Positions 1-15,177 are shown, counted from the stretch's first letter. The stretch is 64,000 nt of DNA from Dactylosporangium vinaceum (GCF_019904175.1 NZ_CP061913.1:6944001-7008000), one strand, 5' to 3'. Notes: a model not told the origin generated them from the sequence alone. Made by a program: numbers and translations.

Positions 1-5233
<5,233 letters not shown>

Positions 5234-5354
5234 GGTGTGCACCGCCTTACCAGAGGGAGGACCCGGGCGGTGCGAGTATGACCCGGACCGCGGCCGCCCG
5301 GGCCCACCGGCGGCGCTTCTCTAGTGCTTTTCCCGGGACTGTGCCGGGCTTCGC

Positions 5355-5564
5355 TCACTGCGCGAGGGACTCCAGCTGCCGGCGCAGGCTCAGCGGGCGC
5401 ATGTCGGTCCAGACCTCCTCGACGTAGGCCAGGCACTCGGCCTTGGTGCCGGCGCGCCCGGCCTCGCGCCAGCCGCCGGGGATGTCGCGCCCCTCGGGCC
5501 AGATCGAGTACTGCTCCTCGTCGTTGACCACCACGGTGTAGCGGCGGTCGTCGTCGTCCTCCAT
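5355..5564 (-). CDS. MbtH-like protein
   Basis: Small chaperone-like partner (69 residues) that binds NRPS adenylation domains and supports their folding or activity. The family signature is complete: N-x-E-x-Q-x-S-x-WP near residues 14-23, PGGW at 29-32, and the W-T-D-x-R-P ending at 52-57. Length is normal for the family. The ATG at 5564 has GGAGG eight bases upstream. It sits between the type II thioesterase and PKS-A in the same leftward run as the ornithine-type NRPS, so its likely client is that NRPS, and possibly the divergent NRPS as well. Confidence 0.95.
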   Translation of the reverse strand: MEDDDDRRYTVVVNDEEQYSIWPEGRDIPGGWREAGRAGTKAECLAYVEEVWTDMRPLSLRRQLESLAQ

Positions 5565-5590
5565 GGATGCACCTCCGGTAGATAGCTGGT

Positions 5591-6334
5591 TCAGCGCAGG
5601 GCCAGTTCGTCGGCGAGGCGGCCGATGACGGTCCCGGCGTGCGGCAGGACGGCGAAGTGGTCGCCGTCGAGCATGTGCCGTTCGAAGCGGCCGGTGGTGA
5701 CCGCGGCCCACCCGTCGAGCTCGGCTGGGCCCACGGTGCGGTCGCCCGTGCCGGCGTACGCCGTGATCGGGCACGTCAGCGGTGGGGCGGGCGCGGGGCG
5801 GTAGCCCTCGACCATTGCCATGTCGGCCCGCAGCACCGGCAGGAACACGGCTCCGACCTGCGGGTCGTCGAGGATCGCGGCGGGGATGCCGCCGTGGCGG
5901 TCCTGCATGGCCCGGCCGAACGCCTGGTCCTCGAGGTGGCTCACCGGGGGCAGGTCGGCGGCGGCACCGGGCCGGCGCGCGGCCGCGACCACCAGCCGCA
6001 CCGGGGCGAGGCCGTACTCGCGCTGCAGGTGCCGGGCCAGCTCGTAGGCGATGAGCGCGCCCATGCTGTTGCCCAGCAGCGCGAACGGCACGTCGAGCAC
6101 GGGCAGGAGCGCCTCGGCCAGCTCCGGCACCAGGTCGCTGATGCCGGTCGGCAGCGGCTCGGCGAAGCGGGTCTCCCGCCCGGGCAGCTGGACCGGGCAC
6201 ACCTCCAGGCCGTAGGGCGCCGCCGCCGGCCAGGCCCGGAACGCCGACGCGGCGCCCCCGGCGTGCGGCAGGCAGAACAGCCGCAGCACCGGCGCGGCAC
6301 TGGGGCGGCGCAGGGGCAGCCAGGCTTCACTCAC
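5591..6334 (-). CDS. Type II thioesterase (editing), GNSMG variant
   Basis: Alpha/beta hydrolase of 247 residues of the RifR/GrsT family, which frees mis-primed or stalled carrier proteins of NRPS and PKS assembly lines. N-terminal LFCLPHAGG and VQLPGRE motifs are present. The nucleophile elbow reads LLGNSMGA, with Asn where the family usually has His (GHSMG). The acid (AGTGDRT) and the catalytic His (DGDHF) are present. It starts with GTG inside the end of the NRPS gene (8-base overlap), so translation is coupled to that NRPS, its most likely client. A second type II thioesterase serves the right-hand PKS. Confidence 0.93.
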   Translation of the reverse strand: MSEAWLPLRRPSAAPVLRLFCLPHAGGAASAFRAWPAAAPYGLEVCPVQLPGRETRFAEPLPTGISDLVPELAEALLPVLDVPFALLGNSMGALIAYELARHLQREYGLAPVRLVVAAARRPGAAADLPPVSHLEDQAFGRAMQDRHGGIPAAILDDPQVGAVFLPVLRADMAMVEGYRPAPAPPLTCPITAYAGTGDRTVGPAELDGWAAVTTGRFERHMLDGDHFAVLPHAGTVIGRLADELALR

Positions 6335-9300
6335 CGGCGTTCACCGTCTTCCGGCAGCAGCGGGCGTCGGGATCGGCGGCGACCTGACCGAGCAGGGCGA
6401 CGTAGCGATCCGCGAGGCCCTGGGCGGTCTCGTCGTCGAACAGGTCGGTGCTGTATTCGAGCAGCCCTTCGAGGCCGAGGCCGGCGCCGTCGGGGCCGAG
6501 CCGCTCGCGCAGCATCACGTTGAGGTCGAACTTCGCCGTCACCGACTCGGTCGGCTCGATGCGCACCCGCAGCCCGGGCAGGTCCAGCTCGCCGCGCTCC
6601 GGGTCGTCGGCGACGATCATCACCTGGAACAGCGGGTGGCGGGCGCCGGAGCGGGGCGGGTTCAGGGCCCGCACGAGGTGCTCGAACGGCAGGTCGGCGT
6701 GCTCGAACGCGGCCAGGTCGGCGTCGCGGACTCGCTCCAGCAGCGCGGTGAACGTCGGGTCCCCGTCCGTTGCGGTGCGCAGCACGACGGTGTTGGCGAA
6801 GAAGCCGACGAGCGGGGCGAGCGCCGGGTCGGGGCGGCCCGCGACGGGCGTGCCGAGCGGGATGTCGGTGCCGGCCCCGGCCTGGGTGAGCAGGGCGGCC
6901 AGCGCGGCCTGGGCGGCCATGAAGACGCTTGCCCGCTGCCGCTGCGCGAGTGCGGCCAGTCCGGCGTGGACGCCGGCGGGCACGGCGAAGCGGATGCCCC
7001 GGCCGGCGCCGGAGGGCAGGCGGGGCCGCGGCCGGTCGAAGGGCAGGGCCAGCTCGGCCGGGGCGCCGGCCAGGGTGCGCCGCCAGAAGGCGATCTGGCG
7101 GGCCGCGAGGCTGCGCGGGTCGCGCTCGGTGCCGAGCAGCCGGTGGTGCCATCGGGCGTAGTCGGCGTACTGGACCGCGAGCGGCTCCCAGCGCGGCGGC
7201 GCCCCGCTCCGGCGGGCGGCGTAGGCCCGGGCCAGGTCGGCCGCGAGCGGTCCGGTCGAGCCGCCGTCGCAGGCCGTGTGGTGCAGCACGACGGTCAGCA
7301 CGTGCTCGGCCGGGGCGAGCCGAAACAGCCAGGCCCGCACGGGCAGGTCACGCTCGAGCGCGAACGGCGTGGCGACCGCCTCGGCCTGGGCCGCGGCGAG
7401 CTCGCCCGGCGCGCACGGGGCGACGGTCAGCTCGGGGCGGGCCGCGGCGGCCGGGCGGACCCGCTGGGCGGCGACCCCGTCGAGCTCCTCGACGGTGGTG
7501 CGCAGGCTCTCGTGCCGGGCCACCACGTCGGCGAGGGCGGCCGCCAGCGCGGCCGCGTCCAGCTCGCCGTGCAGGCGGATCGACAGCGGGACGTTGTACG
7601 TCGGGCTCGGCCCGGTCAGCCGGTAGAGGAACCACAGGCGCTGCTGCGCGAAGGACAGCGGCACGACGTCGGGGCGGGGCTCCGCGATCAGCGGGGGCCG
7701 GGCGGTGCCGGTCCGCGCGTCGTGCGCGGTGGCGGCGACCGCGGCGAGGGCGGCCGGTGTGGGCGCCTCGAACACGGCCCGCAGCGGCAGGTCGGTGCCG
7801 AGCTCGGCGCGGATGCGGGCGACCAGGCGGGCGGCGAGCATGGAGTGGCCGCCGAGGGCGAAGAAGTCGTCCTCGACGCCGATGCCGGGCCGGTCGAGCA
7901 CCTCCTGCCACAGCCGCAGCATGGCGGCCTCGGCCGGGGTGCGCGGGGCGGCGTAGGCGGCCGCGGCCGCGGTGACGGGCAGGGCGGCCAGGGCCCGCAG
8001 GTCGGTCTTGCCGCTGGTGAGCCGGGGCAGGGCCGGCTGGACGAGCAGGTGGGCCGGCACCATCGCCGCCGGCAGCACCTGGCGCAGCCGGCGCAGCAGT
8101 GCGGCGGCCGCGGGCGCGGGGGTGTCGCCGTGCGCGACGTAGCCGACGAGCCGGGGCTCGCCGTCGACCGGGCGCACCAGCACTGCCGCGTCGGTGACAC
8201 CGGGCTGCTCGCGCAGGGCGGCGGCCACCTCGCCCGGCTCGATGCGGACGCCGCGCAGCTTGACCTGGGCGTCGGCGCGCCCGACGAACTCGAGCTCGGC
8301 CTGCGGGCCGCCGCTGCCGGTCCAGCGCACGAGGTCGCCGGTGCGGTACATCCGGCCACCGGGCGCGCCGAACGGATCGGGGACGAACGCGGCGGCCGTC
8401 GCACCCGGGCGGCCGAGGTAGCCGCGGGCCAGTCCGGCGCCACCGAGGTACAGCTCGCCGACGGTCTGGAAGGGCACCGGCTGCAGGCCCGCGTCGAGCA
8501 CGTAGGCCCGGACACCGGCGATCGGCCGGCCGATGGGGACGCTCGCGATCGGCTCGCCCCGGCGGGCCCGCCACATCGTCGCCTCGATGGCGGTCTCGGT
8601 CGGCCCGTAGAGGTTGAGCAGGTCGGCGTCCAGGCGCTCGAGGCAGCGCGCGGCCAGCTCCGGGCTGAGCGGCTCGCCGCCGCTGAGCACCCGGCGCAGG
8701 GTCGGCAGCCGCCGGTCGCCGAGGGCGTCGAGGAACTCCCGCAGCGTCGTGGGCACGAACTTGGCCGAGGTGACGGCGAAGCGCTCGATCGCGTCGGCGA
8801 GGTACGCCGGGTCGCGGTGGCCGTCGGGGTCGGCGAGCACGACGGTGGCCCCGGCGGCGAGGGTGCCGAAGAGCTCCAGCAGCGCCGGGTCGAACGTCAG
8901 CGGGGTCTTGAACAGCACCCGGTCGTCGGCGCTCACCGGCAGCGCGCCGACGTACCAGCGCAGGGTGGCGCAGACGGCGGCGTGCGGGACGGCCACACCC
9001 TTGGGCTGCCCGGTCGAGCCGGACGTGTACAGGACGTACGCCTCGTCGAGGGGGTGCGGCGGCTCGCCGGGTGCGGCCCCGCCGGGCTCCCCGTCGACGG
9101 CGCCGACGTCGAGGACCGGGTGGCCGGGGAAGTCGTCACGCCGGGCCGCGTCGGTGACGACGAGCACCGGCCGGGCGTCGCGCAGGAGCCGCTCGGTGCG
9201 GGCCGGCGGCGCGTCGAGGTCGACGGGGACGAACGCCGCCCCGGCCTCGGCGGCGGCGAGCGCGGCCACGACGAGGTCGATCCCGCGGGGCAGGGCGAGC

Positions 9301-12300
9301 GCGACCCGCCCGGTCCGCCCGGCGCCGCGCCCGCGCAGCCGCCCGGCCAGCGCGGTGACCCGGGCGGCCAGCTCGGCGAACGTCACCGGCCCGGCCGCAC
9401 CGTCAAGCGCGACGGCGCCGGGGCGGGCGCGGGTCTGCCTGGCGAACAGCTCGGGCAGGGTCTGCGGCCCGGGGACGACTGGCGCGCCCGGGCCCCAGCC
9501 GTGCAGCAGCCGGTCCCGCTCGGACCGGTCGAGCAGGTCCACGGCGCTGCAGCGGGTGTCCGGGTCGGCGGCGACCGCGCGCAGCAGGCGCTGGAGGCGC
9601 TCGGCGAGCCCGGCGGCGTCCGCGGGGCCGAGGCGGGCGGTGTCGTAGCGCAGCTCGGCCTCGATCCCCCGGCCGTCCCCGCCGTCGGCGTAGCGCTCCC
9701 GCAGCGCCAGCACCAGGTCGAACTTGGCCGGGCCGGGCGGCACCGGCTCCTCGGTCACGCTCAGCCCCGCGAGGTCGGCGCTGATCCGGGCGGTGTCGTC
9801 GGCGACAAGCATGACCTGGAACAGCGGGTGCCGGTCGTCGGCCCGCGGCGGGTTGACGGCGGCCACCACGTGTTCGAACGGCACGTCCTGGTGCTCGAAG
9901 GCGGCCAGGTCGGCGGCGCGGACCCGGCCGAGCAGCGCGCGGAACGTGGGGTCGCCGGAGGTGTCGGTGCGCAGGACGAGCGTGTTGACGAAGAAGCCGA
10001 TGAGCCCGTCGAGGGCCTCGTCGGCGCGGCCGGCGACCGGGCTGCCGATCGGGATGTCGGTGCCGGCGCCGAGGCGGGTCAGCAGCGCGGCCAGGGCGGC
10101 CTGCAGCACCATGAACACGCTGCCGCGCTCCTGCGCGGCCAGGCGGGCCAGCGCGGTGTGCAGGTCGGCGCCGATCGTGAAGCGCAGGGCGCCGGACGCG
10201 CCGGGGGACGGGGCGCCCGGCAGTTCGAGCGCGGCCGGGACGCCGTCCAGTGTGGACTTCCAGAAGGCGAGCTGGGCGGCGGCCGGGCTGTGCGGGTCGG
10301 CGTCGTCGCCGAGCAGGCGGCGCTGCCACAGCGTGTAGTCGGCGTACTGCACCGGCAGCGGTGCCCAGGCCGGCGGGGACCCGGCGCGGCGGGCGGCGTA
10401 CGCGGTGGTCAGGTCGCGGGCGAGGGGCTCGACGGACCAGGCGTCGCCCGCGATGTGGTGCAGCACGGCGACAAGCACGTGCTCGGCCGGCCCGACCGCG
10501 AGCAGGTCCACCCGCAGCGGCAGCTCGTCGGCCAGGTCGAACGGGCGCGCGGCGAGCTCGGCCACGGCCGCGGCCACCTCGCCGGGCCCGACAGCGGTGA
10601 CGGTGAACGGGACGACGGCCCGGCCCGGCGGCACCGCCCGCTGCAGCGGGGTGCCGGCGACCGAGAGCACGGAGGTCCGCAGCGTCTCGTGCCGGTCGGC
10701 GACGTCCTGGACGGCGCGGCGCAGCGCGTCCCGGTCGAGTTCGCCGGTGAGGCGCAGGGCCAGGGGGATGTTGTACGCCGCGCTCGGCCCCTCGAACTCG
10801 TGGAGGAACCACAGCCGCTGCTGGGCCGGGGACAGCGGCACCGCGGCGGGCCGGTCGGGGGTCGCGGTGAGGGCGGGGCGCCCGGACGCCTGCCGCACGG
10901 CTGCCGGCTCGCCGAGGCGGGCGGCCAGGCCGGCGACCGTCGGCGCCTCGAAGAGGTCGCGCAGCGCGGGCTCCCGGCCGAGCTCCGCGCGGATGCGGTT
11001 GACGAGCCGGGCGGCGAGCAGGGACCGGCCGCCGAGGGCGAAGAAGTCGTCGTCGACGCCGACCCGGTCACGGCCGAGGACGGCGGACCAGATCCCGGCG
11101 AGGCGCTGCTCCAGCTCGGTGCGCGGGGCGACGTAGGCGCGGCGGGCGGTGACGGCGGCGTCCGCCCCGGCGGCGAGCAGCGCGGCCCGGTCGAGCTTGC
11201 CGTTGCGCCCGGTGGGCAGGGCGTCGTGCAGCACGTACCCCTCCGGCACCATCGCCGACGGCAGGCGCTCGGCGAGCCGCTCGTGCCAGCCGGCGAGGGT
11301 CGGGCCGTCGGGCCGGGCGGCCACGTGCGCGATGAGCCGGGCGCCGCCGCCGGTGTCCGCGGCGCCCGGGTCCGGGTGGGCGAGCACGGCCACGGCGCTC
11401 AGGCCGGTGACCGTGCGCAGGGCCGCCTCGACCTCGCCGAGCTCGATGCGCTGGCCGCGGATCTTCACCTGGGTGTCGCAGCGGCCGAGGAGCTCGATGA
11501 CCGGGCCGGTGTCGCGGCGGCGGTAGCGGGCCAGGTCGCCGGTGCGGTACAGCCGCTGCCCGGGCCGGTCGGCGAACGGGTGCGGGACGAACGCGGCAGC
11601 GGTGCGCCCGGGCGCACCGGCGTACCCGCGGGCGAGGCCGCCGCCGACGTAGAGCGCGCCGGCGACGCCCGGGGGCAGCGGACGCATGTCGTCGTCGAGC
11701 ACGTACGCCTCCGCGCCCGGGTACGGGCCGCCGACCAGGCACACCGCGCCGCGGTCGGCGTCGCCGTGGACGTGGAAGGTGCTGTCGATCGCGGCCTCGG
11801 TGAGCCCGTAGGAGTTGACGACCTCGCCGTCCGGGCCGAGCAGCGCCCGCAGCCGGGCCAGGTCGTCGGCGTCGACGTGGTCGGAGCCGACGATGAGCAG
11901 CCGGAGCCGGTCGAGGCGCTCCCCCGTGGCGGCGGCGTGCCCGGCGAGGCCGCGGGCGACGACGGGGACGAACTCGGCGCAGTCGATCTCCTCCCGGCGG
12001 GCGAGGGCCAGCAGGCCGGCCGGGTCGAGCAGCAGGTCGCGCGGGCACAGGACGAGGCGGGCGCCGGAGCACAGGGCCCGCACCACGTCGCCGATGAACA
12101 CGTCGAAGCCGAAGTTGGCCATCTGCAGGATCGAGCGGATGCGGCCGGGCAGGCGGTAGGCGGACTCCCACCCGCGGTACACCCGCAGCAGTGCGTCATC
12201 GGCGACCATGACGCCCTTGGGCCGGCCCGTCGAGCCGGAGGTGTAGACGAGGTAGGCCAGGGCGCCCGTGGGGCGCGGCACCCGGCCGGCCGCGGTGTCG

Positions 12301-14219
12301 CCGGGCTCGGCCGGGCGCACGCAGCGCACGCCTGTGCCGTCGAGGTCCGCGGCCAGGTCGGGCGAGGTGACGGCGAGGCGGACCCCGGCGTCGGCGACGA
12401 TCTCGCGGCGGCGGGCGGGCGGCGTCTCAGCGTCGAGCGCGACGAACGCCGCACCGGCCTTCCACACGCCGAGCACGGCGACGATCAGCTCGGGCGAGCG
12501 GGGCAGCAGCACCGCGACCCGCTCCTCGGGGCCGGCGCCGTGGGCGCGCAGCCGGGCGGCGAGCGCGTCGGCGCGGGCGTCGAGGTCGGCGTAGCTGAGC
12601 CGGTCCGCGCCCCACACCACGGCCGGCGCGTCCGGGCTCCGGGCCGCGCGGTCCTCGATCAGCTCCAGCACGTTGCGGGCGGCCCCGGCCGGTGGCGCCG
12701 GGTTGCGGGCGGCGGCCAGCAGCAGCTCGCGGGTGGCCGGCGCGGCCAGGTCCAGGGCGGCCAGGGGCGTCTCGGGCCGGGCCGTCATCTCCCGCAGCAG
12801 CTGCATGTACAGCTCGGCGAAGGCGGCCACGGTGGCCCGCTCGAACAGGGCGGTGTCGTACTCGAACTGCACAGTCATCGCCCGGCCGATGCACAGCACG
12901 TCGACGAACAGGTCGAGCTTGGCGGCCGAGGGCGGCGGGGGCAGGACGGTGGCGCGGATGCCCGTCGTGTGCGGCATCGAGCGGGCCCGGTCGAGGTTGA
13001 AGAAGGTGCGAAACAGCGGGTCCCGATCGCCGGCATCGCGGCGCAGCAGCTCGGCGCCGAAGTCGGGATGATCATAAGCATCGATCAGATCCCGTTGTAC
13101 GCCGCGCAGGTAGTCGCGCACGATGGATGTGGGTCCGGCACCGACGCGGATGGGCAGCACGGTGTTGCAGTGCCCGACGAGCCGGTCGGCGCCCGGGTGG
13201 TCGCGCTCCGCCACCGGCACCCCGATGACGACGTCGTCCTCGCCGGTGAGCCGCTGCAGCATGTGCGCGTAGGCGCCGAAGAGCACGGTGAAGGCGGTGG
13301 TGCCGAGCCGGCGGGCCTGCTCGGTGACCGCGGCGGCCAGCGCCGGGTCGACGTTGACCTCGACGCGGGCGGCCCGGCCGGTGCCGCGGGCCGGGCGCGG
13401 GCGGTCCAGCGGCAGCCGCAGCTGCGGGCGGGGGCCGTCGAAGCGCGCGGTCCAGTACGCGGCGGCGGCCCGCCCGTCCGGACCGGCCCGCCGCCGCGCC
13501 TGCCGGGCCACGTGGTCGCGGTAGGCGGGCGCGGCGGCCAGCGCGGCGGGCGTGCCGGTGCGCTCCTGCTCGTAGAGGCGCAGCAGCTCGTCGATGACGA
13601 CGACGAACGACCAGCCGTCGATGACGCTGTGGTGGACCAGCAGGTGCAGCTGGTGGTGGGTGGGGGCGAGGCGCAGCAGGGCGGCCCGCAGGAGCGGGCC
13701 CCCGGTCAGGTCGAAGGGCTCCTGCACGCGCGCGTCGAGCCAGTCGCGGCGCCGCTGCTCGGCCTCGCCGGTGAGGTCGACGAGCGGAAGCTCCACGGCG
13801 GTCGCGGGCCGCACCCGCTGGTGCGAGCCGTCGGCGGCGAAGACGGTGCGGAGGCTGTCGTGGCGCGCGACGACGGTGTCGAGCGCCCGGTGCAGGGCGC
13901 CGGGGTCGAGCGGGCCGGCCAGGTCGAGCAGGACGGCCTCGTTGTAGGCGTGGGACGAGCCGTCGCCGAGCTGCTCCAGGAACCAGATCTCGCGCTGCGT
14001 TGCGGAGAGCGGGTAGGCGGCCGGGGCCGGCGGCAGTGCCGGAGCCGGGAGCGCCGGTGCGGCCGGCGCCGTGTCGTTCGTGGCCAGGGCCTGCCCGTCC
14101 GCCTCCAGCAGCAGGGCATGCACCTGGGCCATCACCCGCGCGTGCACGTCGAGCAGCCGGCCGACCGAGCGTTCGAGCGCATCCCCGGGCCCGTGCGCCC
14201 CAACGTCGAATGCGCCCAT
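6327..14219 (-). CDS. Nonribosomal peptide synthetase, C-A-T-C-A-T-C, first module ornithine
   Basis: 2630 residues. Domains: an amphipathic N-terminal stretch (1-65) that may be a docking linker; C1 (about 68-490, HHSVIDG); A1 (505-1015); T1 (1035-1105, with GGRS instead of GGHS); C2 (1125-1540, HHIAGDA); A2 (1575-2085); T2 (2100-2170, GGHS); terminal C3 (2185-2615, HHTACDG). Reading the ten specificity positions against PheA gives DVGEIGSIDK for A1, which is the classic ornithine code of the gramicidin S/tyrocidine type. A2 reads DPLKLGLIEK, which I cannot assign; Lys at position 278 also occurs in Asp/Asn codes. There is no epimerase, methyltransferase or TE domain, and the protein ends in a C domain with no A-T after it. 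It lies downstream of the FkbM gene and overlaps the thioesterase gene. The ribosome binding site before ATG 14219 is weak. Confidence 0.96.
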   Translation of the reverse strand: MGAFDVGAHGPGDALERSVGRLLDVHARVMAQVHALLLEADGQALATNDTAPAAPALPAPALPPAPAAYPLSATQREIWFLEQLGDGSSHAYNEAVLLDLAGPLDPGALHRALDTVVARHDSLRTVFAADGSHQRVRPATAVELPLVDLTGEAEQRRRDWLDARVQEPFDLTGGPLLRAALLRLAPTHHQLHLLVHHSVIDGWSFVVVIDELLRLYEQERTGTPAALAAAPAYRDHVARQARRRAGPDGRAAAAYWTARFDGPRPQLRLPLDRPRPARGTGRAARVEVNVDPALAAAVTEQARRLGTTAFTVLFGAYAHMLQRLTGEDDVVIGVPVAERDHPGADRLVGHCNTVLPIRVGAGPTSIVRDYLRGVQRDLIDAYDHPDFGAELLRRDAGDRDPLFRTFFNLDRARSMPHTTGIRATVLPPPPSAAKLDLFVDVLCIGRAMTVQFEYDTALFERATVAAFAELYMQLLREMTARPETPLAALDLAAPATRELLLAAARNPAPPAGAARNVLELIEDRAARSPDAPAVVWGADRLSYADLDARADALAARLRAHGAGPEERVAVLLPRSPELIVAVLGVWKAGAAFVALDAETPPARRREIVADAGVRLAVTSPDLAADLDGTGVRCVRPAEPGDTAAGRVPRPTGALAYLVYTSGSTGRPKGVMVADDALLRVYRGWESAYRLPGRIRSILQMANFGFDVFIGDVVRALCSGARLVLCPRDLLLDPAGLLALARREEIDCAEFVPVVARGLAGHAAATGERLDRLRLLIVGSDHVDADDLARLRALLGPDGEVVNSYGLTEAAIDSTFHVHGDADRGAVCLVGGPYPGAEAYVLDDDMRPLPPGVAGALYVGGGLARGYAGAPGRTAAAFVPHPFADRPGQRLYRTGDLARYRRRDTGPVIELLGRCDTQVKIRGQRIELGEVEAALRTVTGLSAVAVLAHPDPGAADTGGGARLIAHVAARPDGPTLAGWHERLAERLPSAMVPEGYVLHDALPTGRNGKLDRAALLAAGADAAVTARRAYVAPRTELEQRLAGIWSAVLGRDRVGVDDDFFALGGRSLLAARLVNRIRAELGREPALRDLFEAPTVAGLAARLGEPAAVRQASGRPALTATPDRPAAVPLSPAQQRLWFLHEFEGPSAAYNIPLALRLTGELDRDALRRAVQDVADRHETLRTSVLSVAGTPLQRAVPPGRAVVPFTVTAVGPGEVAAAVAELAARPFDLADELPLRVDLLAVGPAEHVLVAVLHHIAGDAWSVEPLARDLTTAYAARRAGSPPAWAPLPVQYADYTLWQRRLLGDDADPHSPAAAQLAFWKSTLDGVPAALELPGAPSPGASGALRFTIGADLHTALARLAAQERGSVFMVLQAALAALLTRLGAGTDIPIGSPVAGRADEALDGLIGFFVNTLVLRTDTSGDPTFRALLGRVRAADLAAFEHQDVPFEHVVAAVNPPRADDRHPLFQVMLVADDTARISADLAGLSVTEEPVPPGPAKFDLVLALRERYADGGDGRGIEAELRYDTARLGPADAAGLAERLQRLLRAVAADPDTRCSAVDLLDRSERDRLLHGWGPGAPVVPGPQTLPELFARQTRARPGAVALDGAAGPVTFAELAARVTALAGRLRGRGAGRTGRVALALPRGIDLVVAALAAAEAGAAFVPVDLDAPPARTERLLRDARPVLVVTDAARRDDFPGHPVLDVGAVDGEPGGAAPGEPPHPLDEAYVLYTSGSTGQPKGVAVPHAAVCATLRWYVGALPVSADDRVLFKTPLTFDPALLELFGTLAAGATVVLADPDGHRDPAYLADAIERFAVTSAKFVPTTLREFLDALGDRRLPTLRRVLSGGEPLSPELAARCLERLDADLLNLYGPTETAIEATMWRARRGEPIASVPIGRPIAGVRAYVLDAGLQPVPFQTVGELYLGGAGLARGYLGRPGATAAAFVPDPFGAPGGRMYRTGDLVRWTGSGGPQAELEFVGRADAQVKLRGVRIEPGEVAAALREQPGVTDAAVLVRPVDGEPRLVGYVAHGDTPAPAAAALLRRLRQVLPAAMVPAHLLVQPALPRLTSGKTDLRALAALPVTAAAAAYAAPRTPAEAAMLRLWQEVLDRPGIGVEDDFFALGGHSMLAARLVARIRAELGTDLPLRAVFEAPTPAALAAVAATAHDARTGTARPPLIAEPRPDVVPLSFAQQRLWFLYRLTGPSPTYNVPLSIRLHGELDAAALAAALADVVARHESLRTTVEELDGVAAQRVRPAAAARPELTVAPCAPGELAAAQAEAVATPFALERDLPVRAWLFRLAPAEHVLTVVLHHTACDGGSTGPLAADLARAYAARRSGAPPRWEPLAVQYADYARWHHRLLGTERDPRSLAARQIAFWRRTLAGAPAELALPFDRPRPRLPSGAGRGIRFAVPAGVHAGLAALAQRQRASVFMAAQAALAALLTQAGAGTDIPLGTPVAGRPDPALAPLVGFFANTVVLRTATDGDPTFTALLERVRDADLAAFEHADLPFEHLVRALNPPRSGARHPLFQVMIVADDPERGELDLPGLRVRIEPTESVTAKFDLNVMLRERLGPDGAGLGLEGLLEYSTDLFDDETAQGLADRYVALLGQVAADPDARCCRKTVNAGE

Positions 14220-14312
14220 GAAGTCCCCGATCCCGCCGTCGTCGCCGGGACCGAAGGTAGGTGGAGCGGCTTAGCAATTTGCCTAGACTTGCTGTTCACG
14301 GGCATGGCGGGG

Positions 14313-15101
14313 TCACCCTCCGGTCGTCGTCACCTCCGGGCGTACCGCGTAGACGGTCCGATAGTTCAAATGGGCAAGCGCCTCCGGCGTCTCCACGTTG
14401 AGCTCGAAGCCGTGCGCGGTGAGCAGGTCCTGGACCGCCTCGGCCCGGCCGTCGAGGTCCTGCACCTCCACCACGACGCGGTGCAGCCGCGGCCAGTCGG
14501 CCTCGTCGATGCCGCCGAGGACCTCCAGCTCGGCGCCCTCGACATCGATCTTCGCCAGGTCGATGGTGCTCACCTCGGGGTGCTGGGCCAGGACGGTGGA
14601 GAGCCGCTGCAGGGGTACCTCGACCGTCTGCCCGCCGTACAGGCTGTCGCCGACGCTCGTGCCCCAGTCCGCGCTGATCCGGGCCCGGTCGAACTCCTTG
14701 AGCTCGGGGTAGCGCGTCGAGTTGCCGGGGATGTTCGGGTAGAACGTGAACGGCACACCGGGGTCGTCGACGGCGCCGAGCCCGACGGCGTGCACGGTGA
14801 CGCCGGCGGCGCCGTGCAGCGCGAGGTTGGCCCGCAGCGCCTCGAGCGCGGCCGGGGCCGGCTCGAACGCGTGGATGCGGGCCGAGGGGCAGGTCCGCTT
14901 GAGCGCGAGGCTGAAGAGCCCCACGTTGGCGCCGATGTCGAGGACCGTCCCGCCCGGCGGCACGGTGACCCCGTGCTGCAGGTACGTGTGGTCGACGAAG
15001 GTCTCCTGATGGATGGCTCGCAGCTCGATGATGGCCCCCGGCGTGTTCACGCCGTAGCAGCCGAAATCCGGCTCGAGCTGCACGAAGTCGATGGTCGGCA
15101 T
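14313..15101 (-). CDS. FkbM-family SAM-dependent methyltransferase
   Basis: 262 residues from ATG 15101; an in-frame GTG at 15125 would add eight residues. Class I SAM fold: motif I reads VLDIGANVGLFS, followed by the acidic HAFEPAP strand and the family's IDLAKIDVEGAE block. FkbM-type enzymes are usually O-methyltransferases acting on hydroxyls of natural products, sugars or hydroxy acids. It is the first gene of the leftward NRPS/thioesterase/MbtH/PKS-A run, with a promoter-like sequence just upstream. Its substrate cannot be read from sequence; a hydroxyl of the peptide, polyketide or sugar part is the reasonable guess. Confidence 0.88.
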   Translation of the reverse strand: MPTIDFVQLEPDFGCYGVNTPGAIIELRAIHQETFVDHTYLQHGVTVPPGGTVLDIGANVGLFSLALKRTCPSARIHAFEPAPAALEALRANLALHGAAGVTVHAVGLGAVDDPGVPFTFYPNIPGNSTRYPELKEFDRARISADWGTSVGDSLYGGQTVEVPLQRLSTVLAQHPEVSTIDLAKIDVEGAELEVLGGIDEADWPRLHRVVVEVQDLDGRAEAVQDLLTAHGFELNVETPEALAHLNYRTVYAVRPEVTTTGG

Positions 15102-15177
15102 TGGCGACGGACCCGTCCTCTCCACTACCCCCGTGCACGATGTGGCTTGACTTCCGTTTGAATTTGCTTTCTCTTTG

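Noticed and set aside
5234..5354. Terminator after the MbtH gene
   Set aside because: Only a 5-bp CCCGG/CCGGG stem with no T-tract. PKS-A is more simply read as part of the same run.
6636..15161. Long plus-strand open frame opposite the first NRPS
   Set aside because: Antisense shadow of the NRPS and FkbM genes, rich in Gly, Gln and Arg with no recognisable fold.
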